The notes under the pieces are model-generated. The model was not told where the DNA came from. It was given only the letters and a program-made list of their open reading frames with translations, and did no database searches. From a virus, in IMG/VR virus record IMGVR_UViG_3300014501_000017, positions 1-64,000 of that record: 64,000 bases of DNA. The stretch is one strand, 5' to 3'. A program made the position numbers and the translations under genes. Of the stretch, positions 28,565 through 36,822 are shown piece by piece. Position 1 is the first letter of the stretch. Every line of letters begins with the position of its first letter.

Positions 28565-30151
28565 ATGAATTATTTTCGTAATATAATAACAACTTTACTG
28601 TTTGTTTTACTTTCTCTATCGCTATGTTCTATAGTTGGGGCTGAGACACGAGTTCGTGGAATTTCTAATACTCATAATCCAGATGCCAGTCCTATAGTAT
28701 GTACAGTTCCTTCTGGAACTCAAAATGGAGACTTGACACTTTATTTTCTATCTCAAATTGGTACAGGTGGTTTTTCAACCCCATCAGGTTTAGTTGCTGT
28801 TAATTCAGAATCTACACAAGGAAATCTTTCAATATTCTCTCGTGCTGACAGTAGTGAACCAGCAAGTTATTCATTTACATTGGTTGGTGGTGTTGCAAAT
28901 GTAATATGTTCTGGTGTTACTTTATATGATAACGGTGGTAATACACTTACTGCTGATGGAACTCAATCTCAAGTACAAACAAATACAGGAAGTGTAGGTA
29001 CAGTAACACCATCTAGTTTAACTGCATCAGTTACATGGGATGCAGCAGTGGTATTTGCTCAACAATGGGAAAATAGTACAGGATTAATTCAAACACCTAT
29101 AGGTTATCAGAATATTTCTCAAATACCTAGTAGTGGGTGGACACCTTATAATCTAGTTCTACAAAATCAACCATTATCCGGAACTATAACTTTTGAAGGA
29201 ATGACTGCATTAACTGGTAATAGTTCATGGAACTATGCTTCTATTCTTATAAAGGGTGCTAGTGCTCCTGTTCCTGATTATCGTTTAAGAAATGCTACAA
29301 TAGCCGGTTCAAGTTCTGGAACTACTTGTACTCCAACAACCATGTCAGGAATTACAACTAATGATTTATTAATTGATTGTATTTCATCAGTAAGTACAAC
29401 AGCAATTACTTGTCCATCCGGATTTTCTAATTTATCTCATAATGAAACAACTGCTGCGGTAGCTGCATGTACTAAAACTGCTGGTGGTTCCGAAACTGGA
29501 AGTTATTCAGCAACAACTGGTAATTCAAATAATCAATGCGAATTATTAGATTTTTATGATGCGGGTGGGTCTACTCTTATAACTCATAGTGGTTCATCAA
29601 ATACCGCTACATCATCTACATCAATTACCGGTTCTAGCATAACACCAGCTGCGGCAACCGACATTGCTGCATTATGTGCATTTGCTTATCCTGGTTTAAG
29701 TTCTCATATAATTATAGGTACTCCTTTGTGGAATGAACTTTTAAATGGTAATGGAAATACATCAGCATCTTCGTTATTTGGTGGTGGATATTATCGGGCA
29801 GGACAGACAACAGCATTAACTCCACCTACAGTAAGTACGTATGATGCTACAGCCGCAACATTTAAATCAGTTACAATGGATATAGGACCAAATGCGACAG
29901 CCACAGCTACCGCAACCGCAACGGCCACTGCTACCGCAACAGCTACTGCGACTGCTACTACTACTGCAACAGCAACGGCCACCGCAACTGCAACGGCCAC
30001 AGCAACGGCCACCGCAACTGCAACTGCAACAGCAACGGCCACCGCAACTGCAACAGCAACGGCCACCGCTACGGCAAAACCTTGGTTAACTATGCATATG
30101 TGGGATGAAGGATCAATTAAACATCAACCATCAGCACATCCAGCAGCTTAA
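28565..30151 (+). CDS. Secreted protein with Thr-Ala repeat tail (528 aa)
   Basis: The N-terminus MNYFRNIITTLLFVLLSLSL then CSIVGAE looks like a Sec signal peptide, unusual among head genes. Two similar beta domains follow (about 30-220 and 230-440), each built around a non-polar N-G-D-L-T-L-Y/N-D-L-L-I-D strand and G-S-x-S-Y/P-A-S-Y-S-F segment, like modules in bacterial surface and fibre proteins. Residues 444-504 are almost pure Thr-Ala dipeptides. The tail ends with KPWLTMHMWDEGSIKHQ, rich in W, M and H. No ribosome site or late promoter is evident. Probably exported to the periplasm or cell surface; role unknown. Confidence 0.65.
   Translation: MNYFRNIITTLLFVLLSLSLCSIVGAETRVRGISNTHNPDASPIVCTVPSGTQNGDLTLYFLSQIGTGGFSTPSGLVAVNSESTQGNLSIFSRADSSEPASYSFTLVGGVANVICSGVTLYDNGGNTLTADGTQSQVQTNTGSVGTVTPSSLTASVTWDAAVVFAQQWENSTGLIQTPIGYQNISQIPSSGWTPYNLVLQNQPLSGTITFEGMTALTGNSSWNYASILIKGASAPVPDYRLRNATIAGSSSGTTCTPTTMSGITTNDLLIDCISSVSTTAITCPSGFSNLSHNETTAAVAACTKTAGGSETGSYSATTGNSNNQCELLDFYDAGGSTLITHSGSSNTATSSTSITGSSITPAAATDIAALCAFAYPGLSSHIIIGTPLWNELLNGNGNTSASSLFGGGYYRAGQTTALTPPTVSTYDATAATFKSVTMDIGPNATATATATATATATATATATATTTATATATATATATATATATATATATATATATATATATAKPWLTMHMWDEGSIKHQPSAHPAA
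29894..30076 (+). repeat. Thr-Ala dipeptide-coding repeat (61 codons)
   Basis: About 30 tandem GCN-ACN units. All four codons of both residues are used, so the 6-bp repeat is kept at the protein level but varied at the DNA level. The tract is far richer in G+C than its surroundings. Confidence 0.9.
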
Positions 30152-30154
30152 ATT

Positions 30155-31897
30155 ATGAAAAAAATCTGGAATACAGTAATATTTTTCTTTGCTTTATTTT
30201 TTTTATCTATTTCTGCTAATGCTATAACTGTTCCTTTAGTTGCAACTTCAAATGTTCATGGTTTTTATACTTCTCCATTTTCTATGCCGCTACCTACTGG
30301 ATATAATTCTGCAAATAATTATACAATTATAGGTGGTGGTATTAGTAATGGAGCCTCTGCTTGTCCTGTTGGATGGACTATGTTTGTAGTACAAAATTCA
30401 ATAGGAATTGCATGTGGAAGAATGTATCAGAGTGGAGACCCATCTTCTGTTACTTTACCTGCTGATGGTACAGTTGATATAGTTGGTGGCACATTTAGTA
30501 ATGTAAGTTCAGCCAAACCTTATAGTTATGTTAATGATACTGTAGAGGTACAGCCAGTACAATATGGTCAAAATCCATTATTAGCAAGAGCACCATCAGT
30601 AGTTCCTACAGTTACAAATGGAACATTAGTTGTTTTATATGCTGCTGGTAATAATGCTGGTTCTACTGTATTTACTATAAATGGTGCTTTAACTTCTGCT
30701 GTTACCTCTAATATTTTTGAAGGTGCCAATCTAAGTTATCTATCTATTGGTTCAACTACCACTCGCACTGGTGATTATACTGCTACATTTAATCAATATA
30801 CTCATACTGGTAATTTTGGATTACAAATTTTATTACAACCACAATCTGGTGGAACAGCAATACCATCACCAGCTTTAAATGGACCAACTATTGCTGGTAT
30901 AGACACACAAAATGAACAAGAAGAAGATAGCGGACAGGCATTTATATATCCATCTCTTGTTGATGCACTTCCAACTGATCTTGCAGTAATAACTTATACT
31001 GGACAATGGGGTACTCAATTAGTTCCTAATGGTGATATATATCAAGGCGACCCACCTGATAATCATCCATCTCTATTAACACCAGGATTTGCGGATTTAT
31101 TAACTAGTCAACCATTGACTAATACTATAGGTTCTGATCCAGATCGTTGTCCTCAACCTCTTCTATATGGACCGGCCTGTTATGTAAGTCATGTAGTAAC
31201 CGGTTATGTTTCTGGAATAGGTGCGAATCCATATATTGTACTTCAAGTAGGAACTTCATTAGTTTATATTCGTTCTGCTGTATATTGGAGAAGTATTGAT
31301 GGTACAACTGTAGTGGATCAATCTGGAGTAAATCAAAGTACAAGTCTTGTACTTACTCAAACTTCACCTTCATTAACACCAACTGGCGTTCCTGAAGTAT
31401 TGGAATCTTCTTTTGGTGCAAGTACAGGAACATCTAATTTAACTTTACTTCCAATTACTTCACCTTCTGGATTAGATGAAATTGAAGGGCTTTGGTCATC
31501 AGGATCAAATCAAGAATGGGCTATTGTAAATGGTTGGAAACAATTAACTACTACCAGTGCAACTAGTACATACTCTACAACTATTAGTACTAATGCTGGT
31601 GATATGGCTGGATTTAGTGTTCTTCTTGAGGATGTTGTATCATCATCAACACCAACGCCTACTGCGACTGCGACAGCAACGGCAACAGCTACTGCGACGG
31701 CTACTCCTACAGCAACAGGAAGTGGCGGAACACCAACGCCTACTGCAACTGCAACTGCAACTGCAACTGCAACTGCCACAGCCACTGCGACGGCAACAGC
31801 CACAGCTACGGCTACACCAACAGCAACACCAACAATTACTCCTACACCAGCACCTTTTTGGTGGCCACACATGCATTTGCATTCTTTAAATAACTAA
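30155..31897 (+). CDS. Secreted protein with Thr-Pro/Thr-Ala repeat tail (580 aa)
   Basis: A second exported protein directly after the first (3-base gap). MKKIWNTVIFFFALFFLSIS then ANAITVP is a clear Sec signal peptide with an ANA cleavage site. The body holds two or three beta domains (for example GTLVVLYAAGNNAGST near 150 and LPTDLAVITYTGQWGT near 270) resembling those of its neighbour, so the two look like diverged duplicates. Residues 499-567 alternate TPTPTATA and TATATA with one GSGG break. The end, PFWWPHMHLHSLNN, again combines W with M/H residues. Function not known; a surface-exposed or lysis/exclusion role is conceivable. Confidence 0.65.
   Translation: MKKIWNTVIFFFALFFLSISANAITVPLVATSNVHGFYTSPFSMPLPTGYNSANNYTIIGGGISNGASACPVGWTMFVVQNSIGIACGRMYQSGDPSSVTLPADGTVDIVGGTFSNVSSAKPYSYVNDTVEVQPVQYGQNPLLARAPSVVPTVTNGTLVVLYAAGNNAGSTVFTINGALTSAVTSNIFEGANLSYLSIGSTTTRTGDYTATFNQYTHTGNFGLQILLQPQSGGTAIPSPALNGPTIAGIDTQNEQEEDSGQAFIYPSLVDALPTDLAVITYTGQWGTQLVPNGDIYQGDPPDNHPSLLTPGFADLLTSQPLTNTIGSDPDRCPQPLLYGPACYVSHVVTGYVSGIGANPYIVLQVGTSLVYIRSAVYWRSIDGTTVVDQSGVNQSTSLVLTQTSPSLTPTGVPEVLESSFGASTGTSNLTLLPITSPSGLDEIEGLWSSGSNQEWAIVNGWKQLTTTSATSTYSTTISTNAGDMAGFSVLLEDVVSSSTPTPTATATATATATATATPTATGSGGTPTPTATATATATATATATATATATATATPTATPTITPTPAPFWWPHMHLHSLNN
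31649..31855 (+). repeat. Thr-Pro/Thr-Ala coding repeat (69 codons)
   Basis: ACN alternates with GCN or CCN codons in two blocks separated by a Gly-Ser-Gly-Gly break. It parallels the tract in the upstream gene, with mixed synonymous codons. Confidence 0.88.
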
Positions 31898-31900
31898 ATA
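31894..31900 (+). promoter_or_regulatory. Late promoter CTAAATA, leaderless arrangement, gene 21
   Basis: CTAAATA is followed by 5 nt and the ATG of gene 21. No Shine-Dalgarno sequence is present. Confidence 0.6.
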
Positions 31901-31905
31901 TCAAT

Positions 31906-32580
31906 ATGAAGCTTATCACCGAATTAGTAGAAGACGTACAATATCTAGAGGAAGAGTCTACTGGCTCAAAAGCCCTTTATATTAAAGGACCATTCCTACA
32001 ATTTGATATTGTAAATAAAAACTCACGTCATTATTCATCAGAAATTTGTGCTCCTGAAGTACAAAGATATATTAAAGAAATGGTCGAACAAGATCGGGCA
32101 TATGGTGAATTAGGTCATCCAGATGGACCACGCATCAACCTAGATCGGGCCTCTCATTTAATTAAATCTCTTGACCGTCAGGGTAGTACTTGGATTGGAA
32201 AAGCCCGTATTATGGAAGAGACTCCTATGGGAAAAATTGCTGCTGGTATTATTCATGCCGGTGGACGCCTTGGAGCATCTTCACGAGCACTTGGAACAGT
32301 AAAAAGTGTTGCTGGAATTAATGAAGTTCAGAATGATTTCAGATTAGCTACGGCTGCTGATATTGTGGCTGACCCTTCTGCACCATCTGCCTTTGTTAAT
32401 GGAATCTATGAACAGGCAGAATGGGTATATAACAACGGAATTCTAACCGAACAACAGGTATCAGTTTTAAAGAAAGAAGCTATTGAGACTTTTGTTTCGA
32501 AAAAAGACCGAGCAAATAAAACAATTCACCTATTTGAATCTTTCCTAGAAGCCCTTCAAAATGTTAAGTTTAATAAATAA
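31906..32580 (+). CDS. 21: Prohead protease gp21
   Basis: A 224-aa serine protease (T4 gp21 has 212) that processes scaffold and capsid proteins during head maturation. The herpesvirus-protease-like layout is visible: the NSRHYSSEI entry segment, the histidine in AYGELGHPDGPRINLDRASH (H71, with H84 nearby), and the nucleophile region RLGASSRALG (S125/S126). Gene order 21-22-23 matches T4. The ATG lies 5 nt after CTAAATA, with no ribosome site, so its mRNA may be leaderless. Confidence 0.93.
   Translation: MKLITELVEDVQYLEEESTGSKALYIKGPFLQFDIVNKNSRHYSSEICAPEVQRYIKEMVEQDRAYGELGHPDGPRINLDRASHLIKSLDRQGSTWIGKARIMEETPMGKIAAGIIHAGGRLGASSRALGTVKSVAGINEVQNDFRLATAADIVADPSAPSAFVNGIYEQAEWVYNNGILTEQQVSVLKKEAIETFVSKKDRANKTIHLFESFLEALQNVKFNK
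32573..32579 (+). promoter_or_regulatory. Late promoter motif ATAAATA before gene 22
   Basis: ATAAATA overlaps the end of gene 21, 22 nt before the ATG of gene 22; an AGGAGA ribosome site lies between. Confidence 0.55.
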
Positions 32581-32601
32581 TTAAAGAATACAGGAGACCC
32601 T

Positions 32602-33678
32602 ATGAGTAAGAAAGTAGTAACAGAAGATTTAGATACAAAAGATAATGGCACTGCTGCCGAAGCTACACTTGCACCTAATTCAAAGCCCGGTGGTTCACCA
32701 GAAAAGTCTAAGACTGAATTAATGGCAGCAGTAGTTGCTGCTATGGGTGGAGTTGAACATGGTGATCTTACAAAGTTTGCTGAGTCTCTAAAAATGAACA
32801 CTGGTGCAAATCAGTCAAAGTCAGAAGATGGCGACAAAGAAAAGAATGTTGCTTCAATTACAGCAAAGGGTGTTGCCGCATCTGCTATGAAAGAAGATGT
32901 TATTGAAATGTTCAAGGGCAACGAAGGAATGACTGAGGAATTACTAACCAAGGCAACAACACTTTTCGAAGCTGCTGTTAACATGAGAGTAAATCTAGAA
33001 GTTGTTCGTATTAATGAAGAACTCGAAACAGCAAACAAGACTTCACAGGAAGAAGTTGTAAAGACTCTAAATGAAGAAATGATCAACCGTGTTGACCAGT
33101 ATCTATCATTTGCAGTTGCAGAATGGGCAAAGGAAAATCAGGTCCAGATTGACGAATCAATTAAGGCAACTATTGCTATTGACTTCATGAAGGGAATGAA
33201 GAAATTGTTCAAAGAACATTATGTAAAGATTCCTAAGAAGAAGTTGGATGTTGTTGAAACACTATCAGTTGAAAACGCCGAGCTACAGAAGAAACTTGAC
33301 GAAATCACAAAGACTGTTGTTGAACAGACAGCAAAACTTAACAAAGCAACAAAGCATGACATTGTAGAAACAATGGCAACTGGACTATCTGTAACACAGG
33401 TAGAAAAGTTTAAAGGACTTGTTGAATCAGTTGATTTTGAATCAGCAGAAGCTTTTACAAAGTCAGCAGAAATTATTCGTGAACAGTATTTCCCTAAGAC
33501 ACCTAAGAACAATGGAAAAGATTTGTTAAATGAAGATGATAAGGGAATTGCAGTTAACGCAGAAGGCAAGCCAGTTAACGATAAGGGCGAAGTCATTGCA
33601 GAAACAGTAACAGAAGTTCTTGATCCTGAAATGAAAGCATATGTCGAAACATTGGATCGTCACATCGCAACATATTAA
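32602..33678 (+). CDS. 22: Prohead core scaffold gp22
   Basis: A 358-aa acidic, lysine-rich, mostly helical scaffold protein (T4 gp22 has 269). It holds long coiled-coil stretches (VVRINEELETANKTSQEEVV and VENAELQKKLDEITKTVVEQ), the conserved VDQYLSFAVAEWAKENQV block and the FMKGMKKLFKEHYV helix, all typical of gp22 in T4-like phages. It forms the assembly core inside the prohead and is degraded by gp21. Codons favour the set used in genes 18 and 23, as expected for an abundant protein. Confidence 0.9.
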   Translation: MSKKVVTEDLDTKDNGTAAEATLAPNSKPGGSPEKSKTELMAAVVAAMGGVEHGDLTKFAESLKMNTGANQSKSEDGDKEKNVASITAKGVAASAMKEDVIEMFKGNEGMTEELLTKATTLFEAAVNMRVNLEVVRINEELETANKTSQEEVVKTLNEEMINRVDQYLSFAVAEWAKENQVQIDESIKATIAIDFMKGMKKLFKEHYVKIPKKKLDVVETLSVENAELQKKLDEITKTVVEQTAKLNKATKHDIVETMATGLSVTQVEKFKGLVESVDFESAEAFTKSAEIIREQYFPKTPKNNGKDLLNEDDKGIAVNAEGKPVNDKGEVIAETVTEVLDPEMKAYVETLDRHIATY

Positions 33679-33697
33679 TCTGAAAAACAACGATTTA

Positions 33698-33708
33698 ATA
33701 AATAAATA
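33698..33708 (+). promoter_or_regulatory. Double late promoter motif before gene 23
   Basis: Two overlapping ATAAATA copies (33698-33704 and 33702-33708) stand about 30 nt upstream of the capsid gene. A GAGGGAG ribosome site lies close to the ATG. The doubling may suit the most abundant virion protein. Confidence 0.6.
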
Positions 33709-33738
33709 TAAGAAGGTAAATCCTTAGAGGGAGCAAAC

Positions 33739-35088
33739 ATGGCACTTACAACAGAAGCATTAATTAAGAAATGGGGTCCAGTTCTAGATCGTGATGGTCT
33801 TTCAAAGATCACTGATCCTCATAAGCGTTGGGTAACTGCATCAGTTCTTGAAGAAACTGCTAATGCTGTTCGTAGAGAAGCAGAAGCACAGAAGCCCGGT
33901 TCAGGATTCTTGACAGAAGCAGAACCTATTAACGTTACAGCCGATGTAGCAAGATTTGATCCTGTATTGATTTCACTAGTAAGACGCGCTATGCCTAATT
34001 TGATTGCTTATGATATTTGTGGTGTACAGCCAATGAGCGGACCAACTGGTCTTATCTTCGCTATGCGTTCACAGTATGCTAACTCATCAAACGTACAGCT
34101 AGCAGAAACCTTCTATAACGAAGTAAACACAGCATTCTCAACATTGGTTGCTGGATCAAACACATTTGGTCAGCAGATGGTTGGAGTAACTCCTGCATCA
34201 TCAAACAACTTGGGAACAAACACATATAACACTGGAACTGGAATGGCAACTGCTAATGCAGAAGGTCTAGGACAGTCAACAGTATTCCCTGAAATGGGAT
34301 TTACAATTGAAAAGTTGACCGTTACTGCCCTATCAAGAGCATTAAAGGCTGAATACTCAATTGAATTGGCACAGGACTTAAAGGCAATTCATGGATTGGA
34401 TGCTGAGACAGAATTGTCAAACATCCTTTCAGCAGAAGTACTTGCTGAAATCAACCGTGAAGTTGTTCGTACAATTAACATTATCGCTCGTACTGGAGCA
34501 CAGGAAAACACAACTACAACAGGAACATTCGACTTGGATACAGATTCAAACGGACGTTGGGCTGTTGAAAAGTTCAAGGGACTTGTTTTCCAGATCGAAC
34601 GTGAAATGAACCAGATCGCAAAGGGAACAAGACGTGGAAAGGGAAACATTTTGATTTGCTCATCAGATATCGCATCTGCTCTACAGATGACAGGTGTTTT
34701 GAAGAACGATTCAAATATGGCAAACGGACTACAGGTTGACGATACTGGAAATACATTCGCAGGATTGCTAAATGGTAAGATTCGTGTTTACATTGATCCT
34801 TACTCATCAGCATTCGCTTCAAACGGAACAGTAACATCTGGACAGTATTTCACTGCCGGATATAAGGGACCATCTGCATTTGATGCAGGTCTATTCTACT
34901 GCCCATACGTTCCTCTACAGATGGTACGTGCAGTTGATCCTAACACATTCCAGCCAAAGATTGGATTCAAGACACGTTATGGAATTATCGCAAATCCATT
35001 CGCAGAAGGCTTGAACCCAGGACTTGGAGAATTGTCTCAGGATACTAACGTATACTACCGTAAGGTCGTAGTAAATAACTTAATGTAA
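33739..35088 (+). CDS. 23: Major capsid protein gp23
   Basis: A 449-aa major head protein (T4 gp23 has 521 before cleavage). Conserved landmarks are LIKKWGPVLD near the N-terminus, RRAMPNLIAYDICGVQPMSG PTG (the RR-x-x-P...-D-I-x-G-V-Q-P-M-x-x-P-T-G motif), IFAMRSQY, EMGFTIEKLTVTALSRALKA, EYSIELAQDLKAIHGLDAE, and YRKVVVNNLM at the end. Cleavage by gp21 is expected after the N-terminal region. Strong ribosome site, doubled late promoter and translationally favoured codons suit very high expression. No gp24 vertex paralogue follows. Confidence 0.97.
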   Translation: MALTTEALIKKWGPVLDRDGLSKITDPHKRWVTASVLEETANAVRREAEAQKPGSGFLTEAEPINVTADVARFDPVLISLVRRAMPNLIAYDICGVQPMSGPTGLIFAMRSQYANSSNVQLAETFYNEVNTAFSTLVAGSNTFGQQMVGVTPASSNNLGTNTYNTGTGMATANAEGLGQSTVFPEMGFTIEKLTVTALSRALKAEYSIELAQDLKAIHGLDAETELSNILSAEVLAEINREVVRTINIIARTGAQENTTTTGTFDLDTDSNGRWAVEKFKGLVFQIEREMNQIAKGTRRGKGNILICSSDIASALQMTGVLKNDSNMANGLQVDDTGNTFAGLLNGKIRVYIDPYSSAFASNGTVTSGQYFTAGYKGPSAFDAGLFYCPYVPLQMVRAVDPNTFQPKIGFKTRYGIIANPFAEGLNPGLGELSQDTNVYYRKVVVNNLM

Positions 35089-35121
35089 ACATAGGAGATT
35101 AATTTCTCCGTTAAACCTAAG

Positions 35122-35154
35122 AAGGGAAGTAGGGAAACCTGCTTCCCTTTTTTT
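35122..35154 (+). terminator. Rho-independent terminator after gene 23
   Basis: A 12-bp stem with one G-U pair (AAGGGAAGTAGG paired with CCTGCTTCCCTT), closed by a GAAA tetraloop, followed by a T-run. It isolates the capsid transcript from downstream genes. Confidence 0.92.
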
Positions 35155-35158
35155 CTGG

Positions 35159-35165
35159 ATAAATA
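35159..35165 (+). promoter_or_regulatory. Late promoter ATAAATA, leaderless arrangement
   Basis: ATAAATA starts a few bases after the terminator and ends 5 nt before the ATG at 35171; there is no ribosome site. Confidence 0.6.
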
Positions 35166-35170
35166 CCTAC

Positions 35171-35947
35171 ATGAAGTCATTCAAATCACTCCTAACAGAA
35201 GAATTCGAACTCCTTGAATCTATCGATGCCTATGAGCCTATTCTATGTGAAGAATGTGGTAATTGGGGATGGATGATTGAAGATATGTCAAAGAAAGACG
35301 CCAATGAAATTACTGGTGGTCTTTCAAAAGCTTCAAAGATGCCTTCTGCAACATATAATACTCCTGCCTCTCATTGTAATGTTGGTGCAAAATTAGCTAA
35401 AATTCCTGGTTCTGTATGTCATGGCTGTTATGCCAAGAAAGGTAATTTCACATTTCCTAAAGTTCATCAGGGAATGGAAAAGAAATATGATTCAATTGAT
35501 CATCCAAAATGGACCGAGGCTATGACTACTTTAGTTAAAGGTCAGGCAGAAAAATCTCCAGCCGGTGAAAAGCATTTTCGTTGGCATTCATCTGGAGATA
35601 TTAAAGATGAAGGTCATCTAAAGAAAATTTTTGATGTGGCCCGTAATACACCTGATATTAAACATTGGCTTCCTACTCATGAAGGAAACCTTGTTGCAAA
35701 ACATTTAATGAAGGGTAACAAGAAACCAGATAATTTAAACATTAGAATCTCAAATAACATGATTAATGGTAAGGCACCATCATGGCCTAAAAGATTTGGT
35801 CTTACAACTAGTGGAGTTCATACTAAGGATAAAGCAGCCGAGAATGCCCATCATGACTGCCCTGCTCATCTTCAAAACAATATGTGCGGTTCCTGCCGTA
35901 AGTGTTGGGATACTAAAGTTCCATCAGTTTCCTATCTAAAGCACTAA
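35171..35947 (+). CDS. GP88-family protein, cysteine-rich
   Basis: A 258-aa protein of the phage GP88 family (named from a mycobacteriophage gene; biochemical role unknown). Family hallmarks: GGLSKASKMPSATYNTPASH C, then VGAKLAKIPGSVCHGCYAKK, the HFRWHSSGDI block, and C-terminal CPAHLQNNMCGSCRKCWDT. Cysteines cluster as CEEC, CHGC and CGSCRKC, suggesting bound metal or an iron-sulfur site. A roughly 55-residue N-terminal extension holds the first pair. It stands alone between a terminator and a small membrane protein, with a late promoter directly upstream. Confidence 0.72.
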   Translation: MKSFKSLLTEEFELLESIDAYEPILCEECGNWGWMIEDMSKKDANEITGGLSKASKMPSATYNTPASHCNVGAKLAKIPGSVCHGCYAKKGNFTFPKVHQGMEKKYDSIDHPKWTEAMTTLVKGQAEKSPAGEKHFRWHSSGDIKDEGHLKKIFDVARNTPDIKHWLPTHEGNLVAKHLMKGNKKPDNLNIRISNNMINGKAPSWPKRFGLTTSGVHTKDKAAENAHHDCPAHLQNNMCGSCRKCWDTKVPSVSYLKH

Positions 35948-35950
35948 ATA
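35944..35950 (+). promoter_or_regulatory. Late promoter CTAAATA, leaderless arrangement
   Basis: CTAAATA overlaps the end of the GP88-family gene. The ATG at 35956 lies 5 nt after it; the ATG at 35950 would be inside the promoter. Confidence 0.5.
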
Positions 35951-36168
35951 TGAATATGACACTAATAAGCAGTTTAATTAATGTGTTCTGGGTTTTGGTA
36001 GGGGTTAGTATCACTTTATATGCTAATCGTCAAATTTCGAAAAATCACTCAAAAAAGCGCCGAATAGCCTTTATAAAACCTAGAGTTTTAAAGAATGATT
36101 TTGAAAACACACATACGATTATGACACCCCAAGCTAAATTTGCCCCTTCCACTGGAATTCGTAATTAA
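35950..36168 (+). CDS. Small single-pass membrane protein (72 aa)
   Basis: Begins with a hydrophobic segment (LISSLINVFWVLVGVSITLY, about residues 5-24), then a basic cytoplasm-like tail (KNHSKKRRIAFIKPR). Two candidate starts, 35950 and 35956; the second fits the promoter spacing better. No recognised family. Its size and single membrane span would suit a holin-like or membrane-anchoring role, but nothing else supports this. Confidence 0.5.
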   Translation: MNMTLISSLINVFWVLVGVSITLYANRQISKNHSKKRRIAFIKPRVLKNDFENTHTIMTPQAKFAPSTGIRN

Positions 36169-36185
36169 TTTAATTCTAGGAGCTA

Positions 36186-36214
36186 TTGACAACGTTCAGC
36201 ATATTGTGTATAAT
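36186..36214 (+). promoter_or_regulatory. Perfect sigma70 consensus promoter
   Basis: TTGACA (36186-36191), exactly 17 nt, TATAAT (36209-36214): a full match to the bacterial housekeeping consensus. Transcription should start near 36221 and read into the tube-like gene and the recombination genes. Confidence 0.85.
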
Positions 36215-36245
36215 TAGCTGTGCGCATAAAATAGAAATATACTGA

Positions 36246-36785
36246 ATGTCTTCACCACTAGGTCCAATTGGTTCACAACCAACAAATAGGAATTTCCTAT
36301 CGGAAATTAACTACCGTTTAGTTCTTGGTAGATTCCCTAATTTAGTTTATTATCTTCAAAAATTTACTATACCTTCTATAGCTCTTGGTACAGTTGAAGT
36401 ACCTAATCCTTTTTCTAGTTTACCTCTTGCTGGAGATCATATTGATTGGGGTCAATTATCAGTAGACTTTATTCTTGATGAAGATTTACAAAATTACTAT
36501 GAATTATTTAATTGGATTACAGAATTAGGTCTTCCAGATAATTTTAAATTAGCTAATAATGTTTATACTCAAACTGCTATAACCAATCAAGTAGGTCCAT
36601 CATCTTCAGGTACTTTAATGGTACTAAATTCTTCCTTTCAACCCGATATCAATTTTGATTTTGTTGATATCTATCCCATCGCCCTTACATCTGTTCCTTT
36701 TGATTCAACTAAGACCGAGACTGAATACTTAAAATGTACTGCTTCTTTTAATTATAGAAGATTCTATTTTAATCGTGTTCGATAA
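36246..36785 (+). CDS. Tail-tube-like virion protein
   Basis: A 179-aa member of a family common in T4-like phages: FLSEINYRLVLGRFPNLVYY, LQKFTIPSIALGTVEVPNPF, LPLAGDHIDWGQLSVDFILD and NYYELFNWITELGLP. The same strand order appears in gp19-type tube proteins, so it is probably a tube-fold component (tube initiator, completion or baseplate hub). It lies away from the other tail genes, just before uvsY. The ATG is 31 nt after the -10 of a perfect sigma70 promoter and lacks a clear ribosome site. Confidence 0.65.
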   Translation: MSSPLGPIGSQPTNRNFLSEINYRLVLGRFPNLVYYLQKFTIPSIALGTVEVPNPFSSLPLAGDHIDWGQLSVDFILDEDLQNYYELFNWITELGLPDNFKLANNVYTQTAITNQVGPSSSGTLMVLNSSFQPDINFDFVDIYPIALTSVPFDSTKTETEYLKCTASFNYRRFYFNRVR

Positions 36786-36787
36786 TC

Positions 36788-36816
36788 TTGACAAACTCAA
36801 TAGACCATGGTATCAT
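36788..36816 (+). promoter_or_regulatory. Sigma70-type promoter with extended -10; start codon at +1
   Basis: TTGACA (36788-36793), 17 nt, TATCAT (36811-36816), preceded by TGG (extended -10). Six nt later comes the ATG at 36823, where transcription should begin. Confidence 0.7.
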
Positions 36817-36822
36817 AAAGCT

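Noticed and set aside
29791-30066. Reverse-strand and alternative-frame ORFs of Ala-Val, Leu-Pro-Gln or Leu-Gln repeats
   Set aside because: Shadows of the Thr-Ala coding repeat; no start signals, and the same occurs at 31510-31889.
36775-36822. GTG start extending the 61-aa protein
   Set aside because: It overlaps the preceding gene and lies upstream of a strong promoter whose start matches ATG 36823.
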